DNA from: Cryptosporangium phraense
GTDB lineage: Bacteria; Actinomycetota; Actinomycetes; Mycobacteriales; Cryptosporangiaceae
NCBI RefSeq assembly: GCF_006912135.1
Contig: NZ_VIRS01000027.1
Location: 1-64,000 of the forward strand
DNA length: 64,000 nucleotides
Direction: 5' to 3'
Within the stretch, counting starts at the first letter, position 1. Each line of letters begins with the position of its first letter. Shown here one piece after another: positions 1 to 8,453 of this stretch. Made by a program: the position numbers and the translations under genes. The notes under the pieces were generated by a model. That model saw only the letters and a program-made list of their open reading frames with translations. It searched no databases and had not been told where the DNA came from.

Positions 1-120
1 CTTCGGTAGGACCGGGAAGTCGTCAAATCGTGCGTAGGGCTCGCGCTTGTGCCCGTGACCCTTCAAGCCCGCGGTGACGAGGCGGCATGACCACGTTCGA
101 CGGGATCCGGCGGTGGATCC

Positions 121-470
121 GTGCTGACCCGGATGCGCTCGGGCCGGGTTCTGCGCCGCCCGGCACCGGCCTGGCCACCCGCACGGCCGCCGGCAACCTG
201 GGGGCGGCCGCGCCGACTGTCCGGACCTGCCGATTCTCGAGGGGATCATGATCCGTTCGGAGGTCGACCGGCTCCCCCTCCGGCGCGGTCCCGAAACCGA
301 TCTGGCTCTGGTCCTCGACCACCGGCCTCAACACCGCCGAGGTCGACCGGCTCTGGCCGGCCTTCCTCCGCTGGTTCGACGTCGATCGCAGGTTCCGCCT
401 GCTCGAACAGGAACGCTCGTCACGACGATCGTGCGGCGCCGCAGCGGCGCGGTTCGAGGCGCGAGTAGGT
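121..470 (+). pseudogene. Decayed DDE transposase fragment (C-terminal half)
   Basis: Remnant of a streptomycete-type DDE transposase spread over three frames. From 121 one frame gives RMRSGRVLRRPAPA and later PATWG; around 230-270 a second frame gives LPILEGIMIRSEVDRLP; from 291 a third gives PKPIWLWSSTTGLNTAEVDR then WPAFLRWFDVDRRFRLLEQ. In order these match, from memory of the family, the segment leading up to the conserved aromatic-rich block with FxxLEQ/FRLFKQ. At least two frameshifts and missing segments make it non-functional, and there is no start codon. The N-terminal half of the same family is found at 14690-15122 on the other strand. Terminal inverted repeats were not recognised. 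Confidence 0.7.
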
Positions 471-684
471 CTCATCAGCCACGACCCGTCATGCGACCGG
501 CCGGGTGGCCATGAAGAGGCCGGGAGCCCTCTTTGCCGCCCGGAGTTGCGGCCCGGGCGACGTGAGGGTGAGCGTGGACCACAGCGGAACGGCGATCGCG
601 ACGCTCGCTGGCCCCATCCGGTGCGGCCCCGCCGCGGGCGATCGGCGGCGCGGTCCTGGGCGGCCCCGGGTCAGGGCCAAAGGG
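471..684. other. Intergenic, no gene seen
   Basis: GC-rich stretch between the transposase remnant and the 3' end of the hydrolase gene. Open frames here have no recognisable protein character. It probably holds residual mobile-element DNA and the 3' untranslated end of the hydrolase gene. Confidence 0.4.
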
Positions 685-2295
685 CTAGCTGAGGTAGGGG
701 CGGAGGGCTTCGGCGGCGTCCAGTTGGGCCTGCACCGAGGCCTGGACGTCAGCTCCCAGGGCGAAGAACGTGTGCGGAACACCCGGATACCGAGCGACCG
801 TCGTCGGGACGCCCGCTTCGGCCAGCCGCGCCGCGAACTGCTCGCCCTGATCCCGGAGCGGATCGCGGTCGGCGGTGATCACGTGCGTCGGCGGCGCGGC
901 CTCGAGCGTCGACGCCGGCGCCTCGAGCAGCGCGAACCGCGGGTCCAGCGCGTCGGCCGGGTCGGCGAACAGGTGCATCAGGAACCAGTCGACCGCCGGG
1001 CGGTCCAGCAGCGCCGCATCGGCCGCGTCGAGCATCGACGGCGTCTCCTGGGTCGACGTCGTCACCGGCGTGATCAGCAACTGCGCGACCGGCCGCAGAC
1101 CGACCGGCATCGCCAGCGCAGCCGCAGCGACCATGTTCGCCCCCATCGACTCGCCGGCCGCCACCACCAGAGCCGGGTCGCCGCCCACGTCGGCCGCCGA
1201 CGCCAGCGCCCACTCCAGCACCGCCCGGACGTCGTCGTGCCCGGCCGGGAATGGGTGCTCGGGCGCGAGCCGGTACTCCACGCTCAGCACCACGCAGTCG
1301 AGCTGATCGCAGAGCGCCTGGGCGGTCGTGTTCGCCGCCGATCCGATCACCCCACCACCGCCGTGCGCGAACACGACGACCGGCAGCGTCTCCTCGACCC
1401 CGGCCGGCCGGAACACCACGACCGGCACGCCGTCGATCGTGCGCCGCTCGGCCGGCTCCGGGTCGGGCACCGAGACGACGTTCCGCAGCGACGGTTGCCT
1501 GCGGGCCGCCTCGGGCGTCAGCAGGTCGGGCGCGGTCGGCCGCAGCCGGGCGTACTCGTCCACCACCAGCTGTGCGTCGTGGTCCAGCAGCCCGGACGCG
1601 TCGGTCGCCAGCAGCTCGTCCCGGTCGGACGACTTGTCGCCGAGCAGCCCGTCGAACACCGACGTCACGGCCGCGACCAGGCGCGAGGCACCGGGAGGCT
1701 CCGGGTTGATGTCGCCGGGGGCGGCCCGCCGCGCCTCGTAGTAATCCCGGCCGAGCGCCTGCAGGTCGGCGCCGGACCCCCGCAGCGCGGGCAGCAGTTC
1801 CCCCTCGATCTGGGCGACGTGCACCCGGGTGCCCTCGATCAGCCGCAGCAGCGCCTGCTCGAACTCCGGCTCCCCCGGCTCGGCGGCCGACAGCACCGCG
1901 AGCCGTTCCTTGCTGGCGTTCTCCCCGGCCCGCGCCTCCTCGACGATCGTCGCGATCGACCGGTGACCGGCCGGGACGATCAGGTCGGCCGCGATGGTGC
2001 TGGGCCCTCCCCTGGGCGGCGAAACAGGTTCGACGACGGCGCCGGGCCCTGCGGTGGTGCGCGGGCCCACGGCGGTGCCTGGGTCGGCGTAATCAGAATG
2101 CTTGTGCAGTTCCGCCAGAACGACCTGATCCATGCCCGCGTACAGCAACGCACACCGGTGCACCAGCTGATCGGCGAGCGTCCGGCGGGAGCCGGAGCCG
2201 GTCTCCAGGTGCTCGAGCAGGCGCAGCACGGCGGCGTGGTCGTCAGCCACCGCCCGGTCGACGTCACCGGGCAGCGTGGGGTACGGCAGGGCCAT
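685..2295 (-). CDS. Hemerythrin-like domain fused to alpha/beta hydrolase
   Basis: A 536-residue two-domain protein. Residues about 1-180 are helical and His/Glu-rich (DDHAAV near the start, HVAQIEGELLP later), resembling hemerythrin HHE domains that bind a di-iron or other ligand. Residues about 235-536 are an HSL-type alpha/beta hydrolase with the oxyanion motif HGGGG, the nucleophile elbow GESMG, a downstream DRDPLRDQ acid region and GVPHTF supplying the His. It should hydrolyse an ester, perhaps in response to oxygen or redox through the first domain (inference). The ATG at 2295 is chosen because AGAGAGGA lies just upstream; an earlier in-frame ATG at 2337 has no such site. No signal peptide, so cytoplasmic. 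Substrate unknown. Confidence 0.75.
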   Translation of the reverse strand: MALPYPTLPGDVDRAVADDHAAVLRLLEHLETGSGSRRTLADQLVHRCALLYAGMDQVVLAELHKHSDYADPGTAVGPRTTAGPGAVVEPVSPPRGGPSTIAADLIVPAGHRSIATIVEEARAGENASKERLAVLSAAEPGEPEFEQALLRLIEGTRVHVAQIEGELLPALRGSGADLQALGRDYYEARRAAPGDINPEPPGASRLVAAVTSVFDGLLGDKSSDRDELLATDASGLLDHDAQLVVDEYARLRPTAPDLLTPEAARRQPSLRNVVSVPDPEPAERRTIDGVPVVVFRPAGVEETLPVVVFAHGGGGVIGSAANTTAQALCDQLDCVVLSVEYRLAPEHPFPAGHDDVRAVLEWALASAADVGGDPALVVAAGESMGANMVAAAALAMPVGLRPVAQLLITPVTTSTQETPSMLDAADAALLDRPAVDWFLMHLFADPADALDPRFALLEAPASTLEAAPPTHVITADRDPLRDQGEQFAARLAEAGVPTTVARYPGVPHTFFALGADVQASVQAQLDAAEALRPYLS

Positions 2296-2384
2296 CGGGT
2301 CCTCTCTCTGCCGGGGGAATTCCAGGTCGCTACCCATTGAGCGCCTGAAACATGTGTCCCGCCAGTGTGGGGTAAGCGGTAGCT

Positions 2385-3083
2385 ATGGTCACCGTCGCAA
2401 CGTTCAACATCCAGCACGCGCGCACGGAGGGGGGCACGGTCGAGCCGCAGCTGCTCGGGAAGGCCTGCCAGGAGCTCGGCGCCTCGGTGATCGCGCTGCA
2501 GGAGGTCGACCGGTGCACGACCCGGTCGGGGGGCACCGACCTGACCGCGCTCGCGGCCGAGGCGACCGGCATGCAGTCGTGCTTCGGCGCGGCGATGGAG
2601 ATGGAGGGCGGCGAGTACGGCAACGCGCTGCTGGTCGACGGTGACCTGGGCGATCGCGAGGTCGTGATCCTGCCCCAGACCTCACGCTACGAGGGCGCCG
2701 AACAGCGGGTCGCGGTGCTCGCGCACGTGCACACGGCCGGGGAGACGCTGACCGTCGGGGTCACGCACCTCGACTTCCGGCCCGCGCTGGCCGAGATCCA
2801 GCTGGCCGCGGTGCTCGACGTGCTGCGTCGGCGGCCGGGTCCGCACCTGCTGATGGGCGACCTGAACCTGCCGCCGTCGGTGGTGGTGCCCGCGGTCGAG
2901 GCCGCCGGGTGGTCGGCGACCGCGGGGCTGACCACGTTCCCGCTGCGCCACCCCGACCGGACGATCGATTACGTGATCACTCAGGGACTCACCGTAGAGT
3001 CCTTGCACACCCGGATCCTGGCGGTCGGCGATCATCGCGCACTGATAGCAAACGTGACGCCTTCTCACGCTGCGACCGAGTAA
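2385..3083 (+). CDS. Endonuclease/exonuclease/phosphatase family protein
   Basis: A 232-residue EEP-fold protein. The family signatures are in order: ATFNIQ near the N-terminus, LQEVDR with the metal-binding Glu, THLDF, MGDLNLPP with the catalytic Asp and Asn, RTIDYVI and GDHRALIA with the catalytic Asp-His near the C-terminus. Such proteins use a divalent metal to cleave phosphodiester or phosphomonoester bonds in nucleic acids, lipids or inositol phosphates; the substrate cannot be read from sequence. No signal peptide or membrane segment. It is divergent from the hemerythrin-hydrolase gene across an 89-bp gap and is followed on the same strand by the STAS gene after 81 bp. Confidence 0.85.
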   Translation: MVTVATFNIQHARTEGGTVEPQLLGKACQELGASVIALQEVDRCTTRSGGTDLTALAAEATGMQSCFGAAMEMEGGEYGNALLVDGDLGDREVVILPQTSRYEGAEQRVAVLAHVHTAGETLTVGVTHLDFRPALAEIQLAAVLDVLRRRPGPHLLMGDLNLPPSVVVPAVEAAGWSATAGLTTFPLRHPDRTIDYVITQGLTVESLHTRILAVGDHRALIANVTPSHAATE

Positions 3084-3164
3084 TTGCGCTGTTACCGTGA
3101 ACTCGACGGTCGATACCTTCAGCTTGCGAGGGTTGGCGGCCGACATCAGCCGAGGGGCACCCCG

Positions 3165-3458
3165 ATGGCAACTTCCCCCGAGAATGCCCTGAACACCGCG
3201 TCGGTTCGGGTCGCATTGCACGGTGAGATCGACATGGTCACGGCCGAGAGCGTGGTCTCCGCGGTCGAGGACGCGCTCGTTCCCGGAGTTCCGATCACGG
3301 TCGACCTGGCCGACGTCCGCTTCCTCGACGGGCGCGGGGTGACCGCGCTCGTGATGGCGCAGGCCTCGGCGGCTGCCCTGGGGTCGGCGTTGCAGCTGGT
3401 CGACGCGCAGCCGATCGTGCGTCGCGTGCTGGAGATCAGCGGGCTGCACCCGGCTTAG
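3165..3458 (+). CDS. STAS-domain anti-sigma factor antagonist-like protein
   Basis: A 97-residue single STAS domain like those that bind and release anti-sigma kinases (SpoIIAA/RsbV type). The fold markers are LHGEIDM (first strand), VDLADVRFLDGRGV (second strand and phosphorylation loop) and VLEISGLHP at the end. The usual phospho-acceptor in the loop is Ser directly after Asp (DSSG or DSxG); here the loop reads DGRG, so that Ser is replaced by Gly and control by Ser phosphorylation at that position is not possible. The start is the ATG at 3165 with a GAGGGG site upstream. Its 3' end overlaps that of the convergent GAF-ANTAR gene by 23 bp. Confidence 0.82.
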   Translation: MATSPENALNTASVRVALHGEIDMVTAESVVSAVEDALVPGVPITVDLADVRFLDGRGVTALVMAQASAAALGSALQLVDAQPIVRRVLEISGLHPA

Positions 3459-4173
3459 CCAGTTCGCCGGTCTCGGTGAGATAGCGCGCGATGTCGACGA
3501 GCTTGACGTTCGCGTGCTGGCTGGCCCGGACGAGCAGGGCGAACGCCTGGTCGCCGGTGATCTTGTGCCGCTCCATGAGGATGCCCTTGGCCTGGCCGAT
3601 CTGATCGCGGACGCTGACCGCGTGCGAGAGTTGCTGCACCTTGCGGGCGTCCGCCATGGCGACCGCCGCGTGCGCGGCGAACAGCAGGCCCACGTCTTCC
3701 GACTCATCGTCGAACGCGCGCGGCTCCCGCGCGTAGAGGTTCAGCGCGCCGAGGTTGTCGTTCGCCACGTACAACTGGAACGACAAGATACTGCGGACGC
3801 CGAGGTCAGCCGCTTTTTCGGAGAACGTCGGCCACCGGGACTCGGCATTGGTGTCGGGAATGTGGACGGTGCGGTGCTCGAACAGAGCGGCCAGGCACGG
3901 GCCTTCGGCGGTGGAGTACTGGGCCTGGTCGACCGCGCGGACGAGGTCGCCGGTCGCGGCCGACGTGCGGACGATGCGCCGGCGCTCGACCTCGGAGATG
4001 CCGGCGTGGGCCGCGCCCGGAATCGTTTCGACGGCGGCGACGACGATGCCCTGCATGGTCTGTTCCGGGTCTTCGGCCTGGAGATCGCGGGCGAGATCGG
4101 ACAGACGCATCGCCAGCGTGTAGTCGGTGGGCGTGCCACGGTGGGCGGGGCCGCGGGTGGCGTCGGGCGTCAT
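3436..4173 (-). CDS. GAF and ANTAR domain transcription antiterminator
   Basis: A 245-residue protein with a GAF domain at about residues 25-165 (YSTAEGPCLAAL, RSILSFQLYV, GALNLYA) and an ANTAR RNA-binding domain at about 175-235 (VRDQIGQAKGILMERHKIT, then QHANVKLVDIARYL). ANTAR domains bind paired hexaloop RNA hairpins and prevent transcription termination; the GAF domain is expected to sense a ligand. This architecture is common in actinobacteria. Two ANTAR-type hairpins next to this gene were not identified. It is tail-to-tail with the STAS gene and lies downstream of the kinase gene on the same strand. Confidence 0.88.
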   Translation of the reverse strand: MTPDATRGPAHRGTPTDYTLAMRLSDLARDLQAEDPEQTMQGIVVAAVETIPGAAHAGISEVERRRIVRTSAATGDLVRAVDQAQYSTAEGPCLAALFEHRTVHIPDTNAESRWPTFSEKAADLGVRSILSFQLYVANDNLGALNLYAREPRAFDDESEDVGLLFAAHAAVAMADARKVQQLSHAVSVRDQIGQAKGILMERHKITGDQAFALLVRASQHANVKLVDIARYLTETGELAKPGAAR

Positions 4174-4227
4174 CGGGCCTCGCTTCGCGGGTCGCGGACA
4201 ACTCCGACCGACGGTACCGCGTCAGCG

Positions 4228-5052
4228 TCAGCGGCGGCGGAGGCGGTCCAGGCGGGAGCGGGTGGGAATCCGGCGGTCGGCCAGGGCCTGGCGGACCTGG
4301 GCGAGGGTCAGGCGGTCCTCGGGGTTCCGCGCCATCATCCGTACGAGCACGGGCCCGAGCCACCCGGCCCGCTCCGGCTTCCGGGGCGCCCCGCACGAGG
4401 GTGCCATCAGCGTCGCCCACGGGTCCTCACCCGTGAACGCGTGCTCCCCCTCGACCGCGTAGTACAGCGTCGCCCCGAGGCCGAACACGTCCACCGCCCG
4501 GGTCGGCGGATCCCCCCGGACCTGCTCCGGGGCCGCGTACCCGGCGCTCCCCTTGGCCGCGGGCGTCTTCTCCTCGTCCCACTGCGCGATCCCGAAATCG
4601 GCGAGCCAGGGATGGTCCTCGTCCGACAGCAGGACGTTCGCCGGCTTCACGTCGCGGTGGATGATGCCCTGGCCGTGCGCGGTGTCCAGCGCCTGCGCGA
4701 GCCCGTCGCCGATCCGGGCGACCAGCTCCACCGGGAGCGGCCCGTCGGCGGCGACCCGCTGCTGCAGCGTCGGGCCTTCGACCGCGGGCATCACGATCCA
4801 CGGCCGGCTCCGGTGCTCCACCACGTCGTACACCGGGATGATGTGCGTGTGGCTGAGCGCGGCGACGGTCCGGGCCTCCGCGAACCCGGCCGCGGTCAGC
4901 CGGGTCGCGCCGGAGGCGTCCATCGGCGCCAGCCGCACCTCTTTGATCGCGACCGACCGCCGCAGCAGTTGGTCCCGGCCCAGCCAGACGGCCCCCATGC
5001 CGCCGGCGCCGAGTTCGCGCTGTAATTCGTAACGTCCTGCGATCAGCCGCAT
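4228..5052 (-). CDS. Soluble Ser/Thr protein kinase (Hanks type)
   Basis: A 274-residue kinase whose domain fills almost the whole protein: glycine loop GAGGMGAVW at about residues 14-22, catalytic Lys in VAIKEV, HRDVKPANVLL, DFG, and a GYAAPEQ activation-segment end. Family members in actinobacteria often have a transmembrane helix and extracellular sensor after the kinase domain; here the protein stops, so it is cytoplasmic and its input must come from a partner. The ATG at 5052 is preferred over an upstream TTG because GGGGGA precedes it. It lies close to STAS and GAF-ANTAR genes, a signalling neighbourhood, but no physical link is shown. Confidence 0.9.
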   Translation of the reverse strand: MRLIAGRYELQRELGAGGMGAVWLGRDQLLRRSVAIKEVRLAPMDASGATRLTAAGFAEARTVAALSHTHIIPVYDVVEHRSRPWIVMPAVEGPTLQQRVAADGPLPVELVARIGDGLAQALDTAHGQGIIHRDVKPANVLLSDEDHPWLADFGIAQWDEEKTPAAKGSAGYAAPEQVRGDPPTRAVDVFGLGATLYYAVEGEHAFTGEDPWATLMAPSCGAPRKPERAGWLGPVLVRMMARNPEDRLTLAQVRQALADRRIPTRSRLDRLRRR

Positions 5053-5213
5053 CGGTTCCCCCAAACCGGTTCCGAATGACCCTCATTCGGGACGTTAGGC
5101 GGGTACAGAGCCGATTTAGCCGCGCAAGCGTTGATTTCACGGACAAACTAGGTTGACTTAAGAGGCGGATTCACACCGGTATCAGTCGTCCCATCCGTAC
5201 CGCGGGAGGTCAG

Positions 5214-6059
5214 ATGGAGCCGTTCGGGCCCGACTCGTTGCTGTGGCGGAACTTCGGTTCGCGACTCGGTTATCTGCACGGAGCCGCCTACGGAATCCTC
5301 CAGAACATGTACCCGCCGCTCGGGGCGGGCGTCACCGAGCACTCGGACGTCTACGACGACCCGTGGGACCGATTGATCCGGTCACTGCCACAGATCATCG
5401 GCGTGGTCTACGACGGTCCGGCCGCCCTCGAGACCGCGCGACGGATCCGGAAGTACCACGAACCGATCTCCGGGCCGGGCTACCACGCGCTCGACCCCGG
5501 CACGTTCTACTGGGCCCACGCCACGTTCGTCCGGGCGATCTTCTTCGGCATCGAGATCGGCGGCACGGTATTGACCCGGGCCGAGAAGGACCAGCTCTAC
5601 CGGGAGTCGATCGACTGGTACGCGATGTACGGGCTGTCGATGCGACCGGTACCACCCGACTACGACGCGTTCTGCGCCTACTGGGACCGGATGTGTTCGT
5701 CCGAACTGGAAGCGACGCCGGCCGCGTTACGACTGCTAGCGCTGTTCGACCACTTCGGAGACGTCGCCTACCCGGGCGTGCCGCGAGTCCTCTGGCGGGC
5801 GTCCGCGCCGCTGATCGCCCGGCCGCTGCGCTGGCTGAATTACGGTGTGTTCCCGCCCGTCGTCCGGGAGAAGCTGGGGATCACCTGGACCGACCGGGAC
5901 GAACGCCGGTTCCGCCGGGTCATGCGGACGCTGGCCGCGGTCTGGCGCCGGATGCCGGACCGAATCCGGCTGATCTCGCGGGCCTACGAGGCCCAGCGCC
6001 GGGTCACACGAGAGGCAGCGGGTGCCGCAGCACGCCCTCGCCCGGGGATCGCCCGGTGA
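5214..6059 (+). CDS. MpaB/DUF2236-like oxygenase
   Basis: A 281-residue protein resembling the MpaB (DUF2236) family, haem-b oxygenases related to latex-clearing protein. The hallmark region is visible as ARRIRKYHEPISG followed by LDPGTFYWAHATFVRA, where the Arg and His residues are the conserved core. Members cleave or oxidise unsaturated substrates; the substrate here is unknown. The ATG has a strong GGGAGG site. The last 56 bases overlap the 3' end of the convergent isomerase gene. Upstream (5053-5213) is a 161-bp gap shared with the kinase gene, with a TTGACT hexamer at 5153 that may be a -35 element. Confidence 0.78.
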   Translation: MEPFGPDSLLWRNFGSRLGYLHGAAYGILQNMYPPLGAGVTEHSDVYDDPWDRLIRSLPQIIGVVYDGPAALETARRIRKYHEPISGPGYHALDPGTFYWAHATFVRAIFFGIEIGGTVLTRAEKDQLYRESIDWYAMYGLSMRPVPPDYDAFCAYWDRMCSSELEATPAALRLLALFDHFGDVAYPGVPRVLWRASAPLIARPLRWLNYGVFPPVVREKLGITWTDRDERRFRRVMRTLAAVWRRMPDRIRLISRAYEAQRRVTREAAGAAARPRPGIAR

Positions 6060-6786
6060 GGATCCGCGCGAACTCCACCGCGTCCCGCTCGACGACCTCG
6101 CCCGGGTGGTCAGGGTCGCGCACGAACTTGCCGCCGGCCGGGCCGGTGAGCCGCAGCGTGAACGGCTCGCTGTGCGTGCCGGCCCACTCGGCCACCAGGT
6201 CGGCGACGATCCGTCCGTCGTGCTCGGGGGTGGTGTGCGGCTCGCGTCCCGTCGCGCCCGTGATGTCGAGCCGGTGCATCCACACGCTGCGGGTGAACCC
6301 GATCCCGTACAGGTACTCGACCGGCTTCCAGCCGAACTTCACCCCGTCGACCGTCCCCAGCGGCAGCAGCGGCAGCGCGCGCACCGGGCCCGGGATCCGC
6401 TGCCGAGCGTGTAACGCCTGGTAGGACGCGACCGCCCAGAGGTCCGGGAGCGCGTCGGGCTTCAGCGCCGCCCCCTCGGCGAGCTGGGCCGCGTTGGCCC
6501 GGTCGCGCCAGCGCTTCTGCCCGCTCCGACGCCCGGCCCGGACCTGCCGGACCAGCTCGCGCACCGACGCCTGCGCTCTCGCCGACCCGAGCACGTGCAC
6601 GGCGATCGCCCGGACGTCCCAGCCCTGGCAGTCGGTGGCGCGGGCCCACTCGTCCGGAGCCAGGCCGTCGAGCAGGGTGTAGAAGCGGTCGTGCTCGGTG
6701 ACCGTGAGGTCCATGGCCTCGGCATGGTCGATGCGGGCCAGTGCACTGATCGGCGTCTCGACGTCCGGAGCGCTCATGATGGCCAT
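6004..6786 (-). CDS. Maleylpyruvate isomerase family mycothiol-dependent protein
   Basis: A 260-residue member of the DinB-like, mycothiol-dependent maleylpyruvate isomerase family. The N-terminal helical bundle (LLDGLAPDEWARATDCQGW, then VRAIAVHVLGSARA) contains the family Trp and a metal-binding type His; the C-terminal part carries WMHRLDITGATGRE, typical of these proteins. They transfer or isomerise using the actinobacterial thiol mycothiol. Two in-frame ATG codons (6786 and 6777) are possible starts and neither has a strong ribosome binding site. It overlaps the MpaB-like gene tail-to-tail by 56 bp. Confidence 0.8.
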   Translation of the reverse strand: MAIMSAPDVETPISALARIDHAEAMDLTVTEHDRFYTLLDGLAPDEWARATDCQGWDVRAIAVHVLGSARAQASVRELVRQVRAGRRSGQKRWRDRANAAQLAEGAALKPDALPDLWAVASYQALHARQRIPGPVRALPLLPLGTVDGVKFGWKPVEYLYGIGFTRSVWMHRLDITGATGREPHTTPEHDGRIVADLVAEWAGTHSEPFTLRLTGPAGGKFVRDPDHPGEVVERDAVEFARILTGRSPGEGVLRHPLPLV

Positions 6787-6876
6787 GTAAGTGGGTAGCG
6801 GGGATCCGCCGCAAGGGTCTGTCGATTCGGGGCGGTGCCGTTCGTACTACCGGTACAACGAGGAACGGAGATCGAC

Positions 6877-7260
6877 ATGGCTCAGTACCTGCTCAGCGTC
6901 TACCAGCCCACGGGCGGCGAGCCGCCTGCCCCGGAGGCGCTGAACGTCATCATGGTGAACCTCGGGAAGCTCCAGCAGGAGATGAAGGACGCCGGAGCGT
7001 GGGTGTTCTCCGGCGGCCTGGAGGCCCCGGAGACCGCGACCGTGCTGCAGGCGACCGGTTCGCTACGGCCCGACGGGACCCTCTCGTCCGACGAGGTCCT
7101 GCTCACCGACGGGCCGTTCATCGAAGCCAAGGAGTACCTCGGCGGGTTCACGATCATCGAGGCCGACGACCTGGACGAGGCCCTGCGCTGGGGCCGCCGC
7201 ACCGCGGCCACGATCGGCCTCCCGATCGAGGTGCGCCCGTTCTTCCGGGTGGAGTCCTGA
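6877..7260 (+). CDS. YciI/DGPF-domain protein, partner of ECF42 sigma factor
   Basis: A 127-residue YciI-family ferredoxin-like-fold protein, with the DGPF signature as LLTDGPFIEAKEYLGGF near residue 85 and a PxEVRP-type end. In actinobacteria DGPF proteins are encoded beside ECF42 sigma factors and are thought to act in the same response, although the ligand and mechanism remain unclear. The ATG has GGAG at a good distance; an earlier in-frame ATG at 6835 has none. Its stop overlaps the beginning of the sigma-factor frame, so the two are translationally coupled. A decayed copy of the same pair lies at 42.17-43.15 kb. Confidence 0.88.
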   Translation: MAQYLLSVYQPTGGEPPAPEALNVIMVNLGKLQQEMKDAGAWVFSGGLEAPETATVLQATGSLRPDGTLSSDEVLLTDGPFIEAKEYLGGFTIIEADDLDEALRWGRRTAATIGLPIEVRPFFRVES

Positions 7261-8453
7261 CTTCTCTCGACGGCCTCTACCGGGCCGAGTACGGGCGGGT
7301 CGTCGCCGTGCTGATCCGTCAGTGCGGCGACGTCGACCTGGCCGAGGAGTGCGCCCAGGACGCGTTCGCGGCCGCCGTCGAGCGTTGGCCGTCCGACGGG
7401 GTGCCGCCGAGCCCGGCCGGCTGGCTGATCACGACCGCCCGGAACCGGGCGATCGACCGGCTGCGTCGGGAGAGCACCCGGGACGCCCGGCAGCGGGCGG
7501 CGGCGCTGCTGGATCCCGGGCTGCCCGAGGAGGTGGGAATCGTGACGGACGACCGGCTGCGGCTGATCTTCACGTGCTGCCACCCGGCGCTCGCGCCCGC
7601 GGCCCGGGTCGCGCTGACGCTCCGGCTGCTCGGCGGGCTGACCACCCCGGAGATCGCCAGGGCGTTCCTGGTCTCGGAGGCCACGATGGCCGCCCGGATC
7701 ACCCGGGCCAAGAAGAAGATCAGCGCGGCCCGCATCCCGTACCGCGTTCCCCGGGAAGCCGACCTGCCCGATCGCCTGCGTGGCGTCCTGGCCGTGATCT
7801 ACCTCGTGTTCAACGAGGGGTACACCGCGCTGGATCGTTCCGAGCTCGGCGCGGAGGCGGTCCGGCTCGGGCGGCTGCTGGTCGAGCTGATGCCGGACGA
7901 ACCCGAGGCCCGGGGGCTGCTCGCGTTGATGCTGCTGGCCGAGGCCCGTCGTCCGGCGCGTACGGACGCCGGCGGGTCTCTCGTCCGCATCGGAGAACAG
8001 GACCGTTCGGCCTGGGACGCGGAGCTGGTGGCCGAAGGCCACGCGCTGGTCCGGCAGTGCCTGCGCCGCGGGCAGCCGGGTCCGTACCAGGTGCAGGCGG
8101 CGATCGCCGCCGTCCACAGCGACGGGCCGTCGCCGGACTGGACGCAGATCAAGCAGCTCTACGACCAGCTGCTGACGATGACCCCGACGCCGGTGGTCGC
8201 GCTCAACCGGGCCGTGGCGGTGGCTGAGGTCTCCGGCCCGGCTTCGGCTCTGGAGCTGGTGAACGGGCTCGCGCTGGACGGTTACTACCTGTTCCATGCG
8301 GTCCGTGCGGACCTGCTCCGCCGTCTGGGCCGGCCCTCCGAGGCTCTGGACGCCTACGCCTCGGCGTTGACGCTGACCTCCAACCCGGCTGAGCAGGAAT
8401 TCCTACGCGGACGTATTCACCAGTGCGCGCGCGAGGCCAAGCCGATGGCGTAG
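7257..8453 (+). CDS. ECF42-type RNA polymerase sigma factor with C-terminal TPR-like domain
   Basis: A 398-residue ECF sigma factor. Sigma2 spans about residues 5-75 (DLAEECAQDAF, GWLITTARNRAIDRLRRE), sigma4 about 100-165 (LTLRLLGGLTTPEIARAFL, EATMAARITRAKKKI), and the C-terminal 220 residues are the helical repeat domain (YLVFNEGYTA, LMPDEPEARGLLALML, VALNRAVAVAEV) typical of group ECF42. No ATG, GTG or TTG is available at the frame's beginning: the first usable codon is CTG at 7257, overlapping the upstream TGA as CTGA. This suggests an unusual coupled start. The 3' end overlaps the cellulase gene tail-to-tail by 37 bp. Confidence 0.87.
   Translation: MTSLDGLYRAEYGRVVAVLIRQCGDVDLAEECAQDAFAAAVERWPSDGVPPSPAGWLITTARNRAIDRLRRESTRDARQRAAALLDPGLPEEVGIVTDDRLRLIFTCCHPALAPAARVALTLRLLGGLTTPEIARAFLVSEATMAARITRAKKKISAARIPYRVPREADLPDRLRGVLAVIYLVFNEGYTALDRSELGAEAVRLGRLLVELMPDEPEARGLLALMLLAEARRPARTDAGGSLVRIGEQDRSAWDAELVAEGHALVRQCLRRGQPGPYQVQAAIAAVHSDGPSPDWTQIKQLYDQLLTMTPTPVVALNRAVAVAEVSGPASALELVNGLALDGYYLFHAVRADLLRRLGRPSEALDAYASALTLTSNPAEQEFLRGRIHQCAREAKPMA

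Noticed and set aside
505-2340. Long open frames antisense to or overlapping real genes, such as the 611-codon frame opposite the hydrolase
   Set aside because: They are Arg/Pro/Gly-rich translations of the complementary strand, have no domain signatures and lack ribosome binding sites. They arise from the very high GC content.
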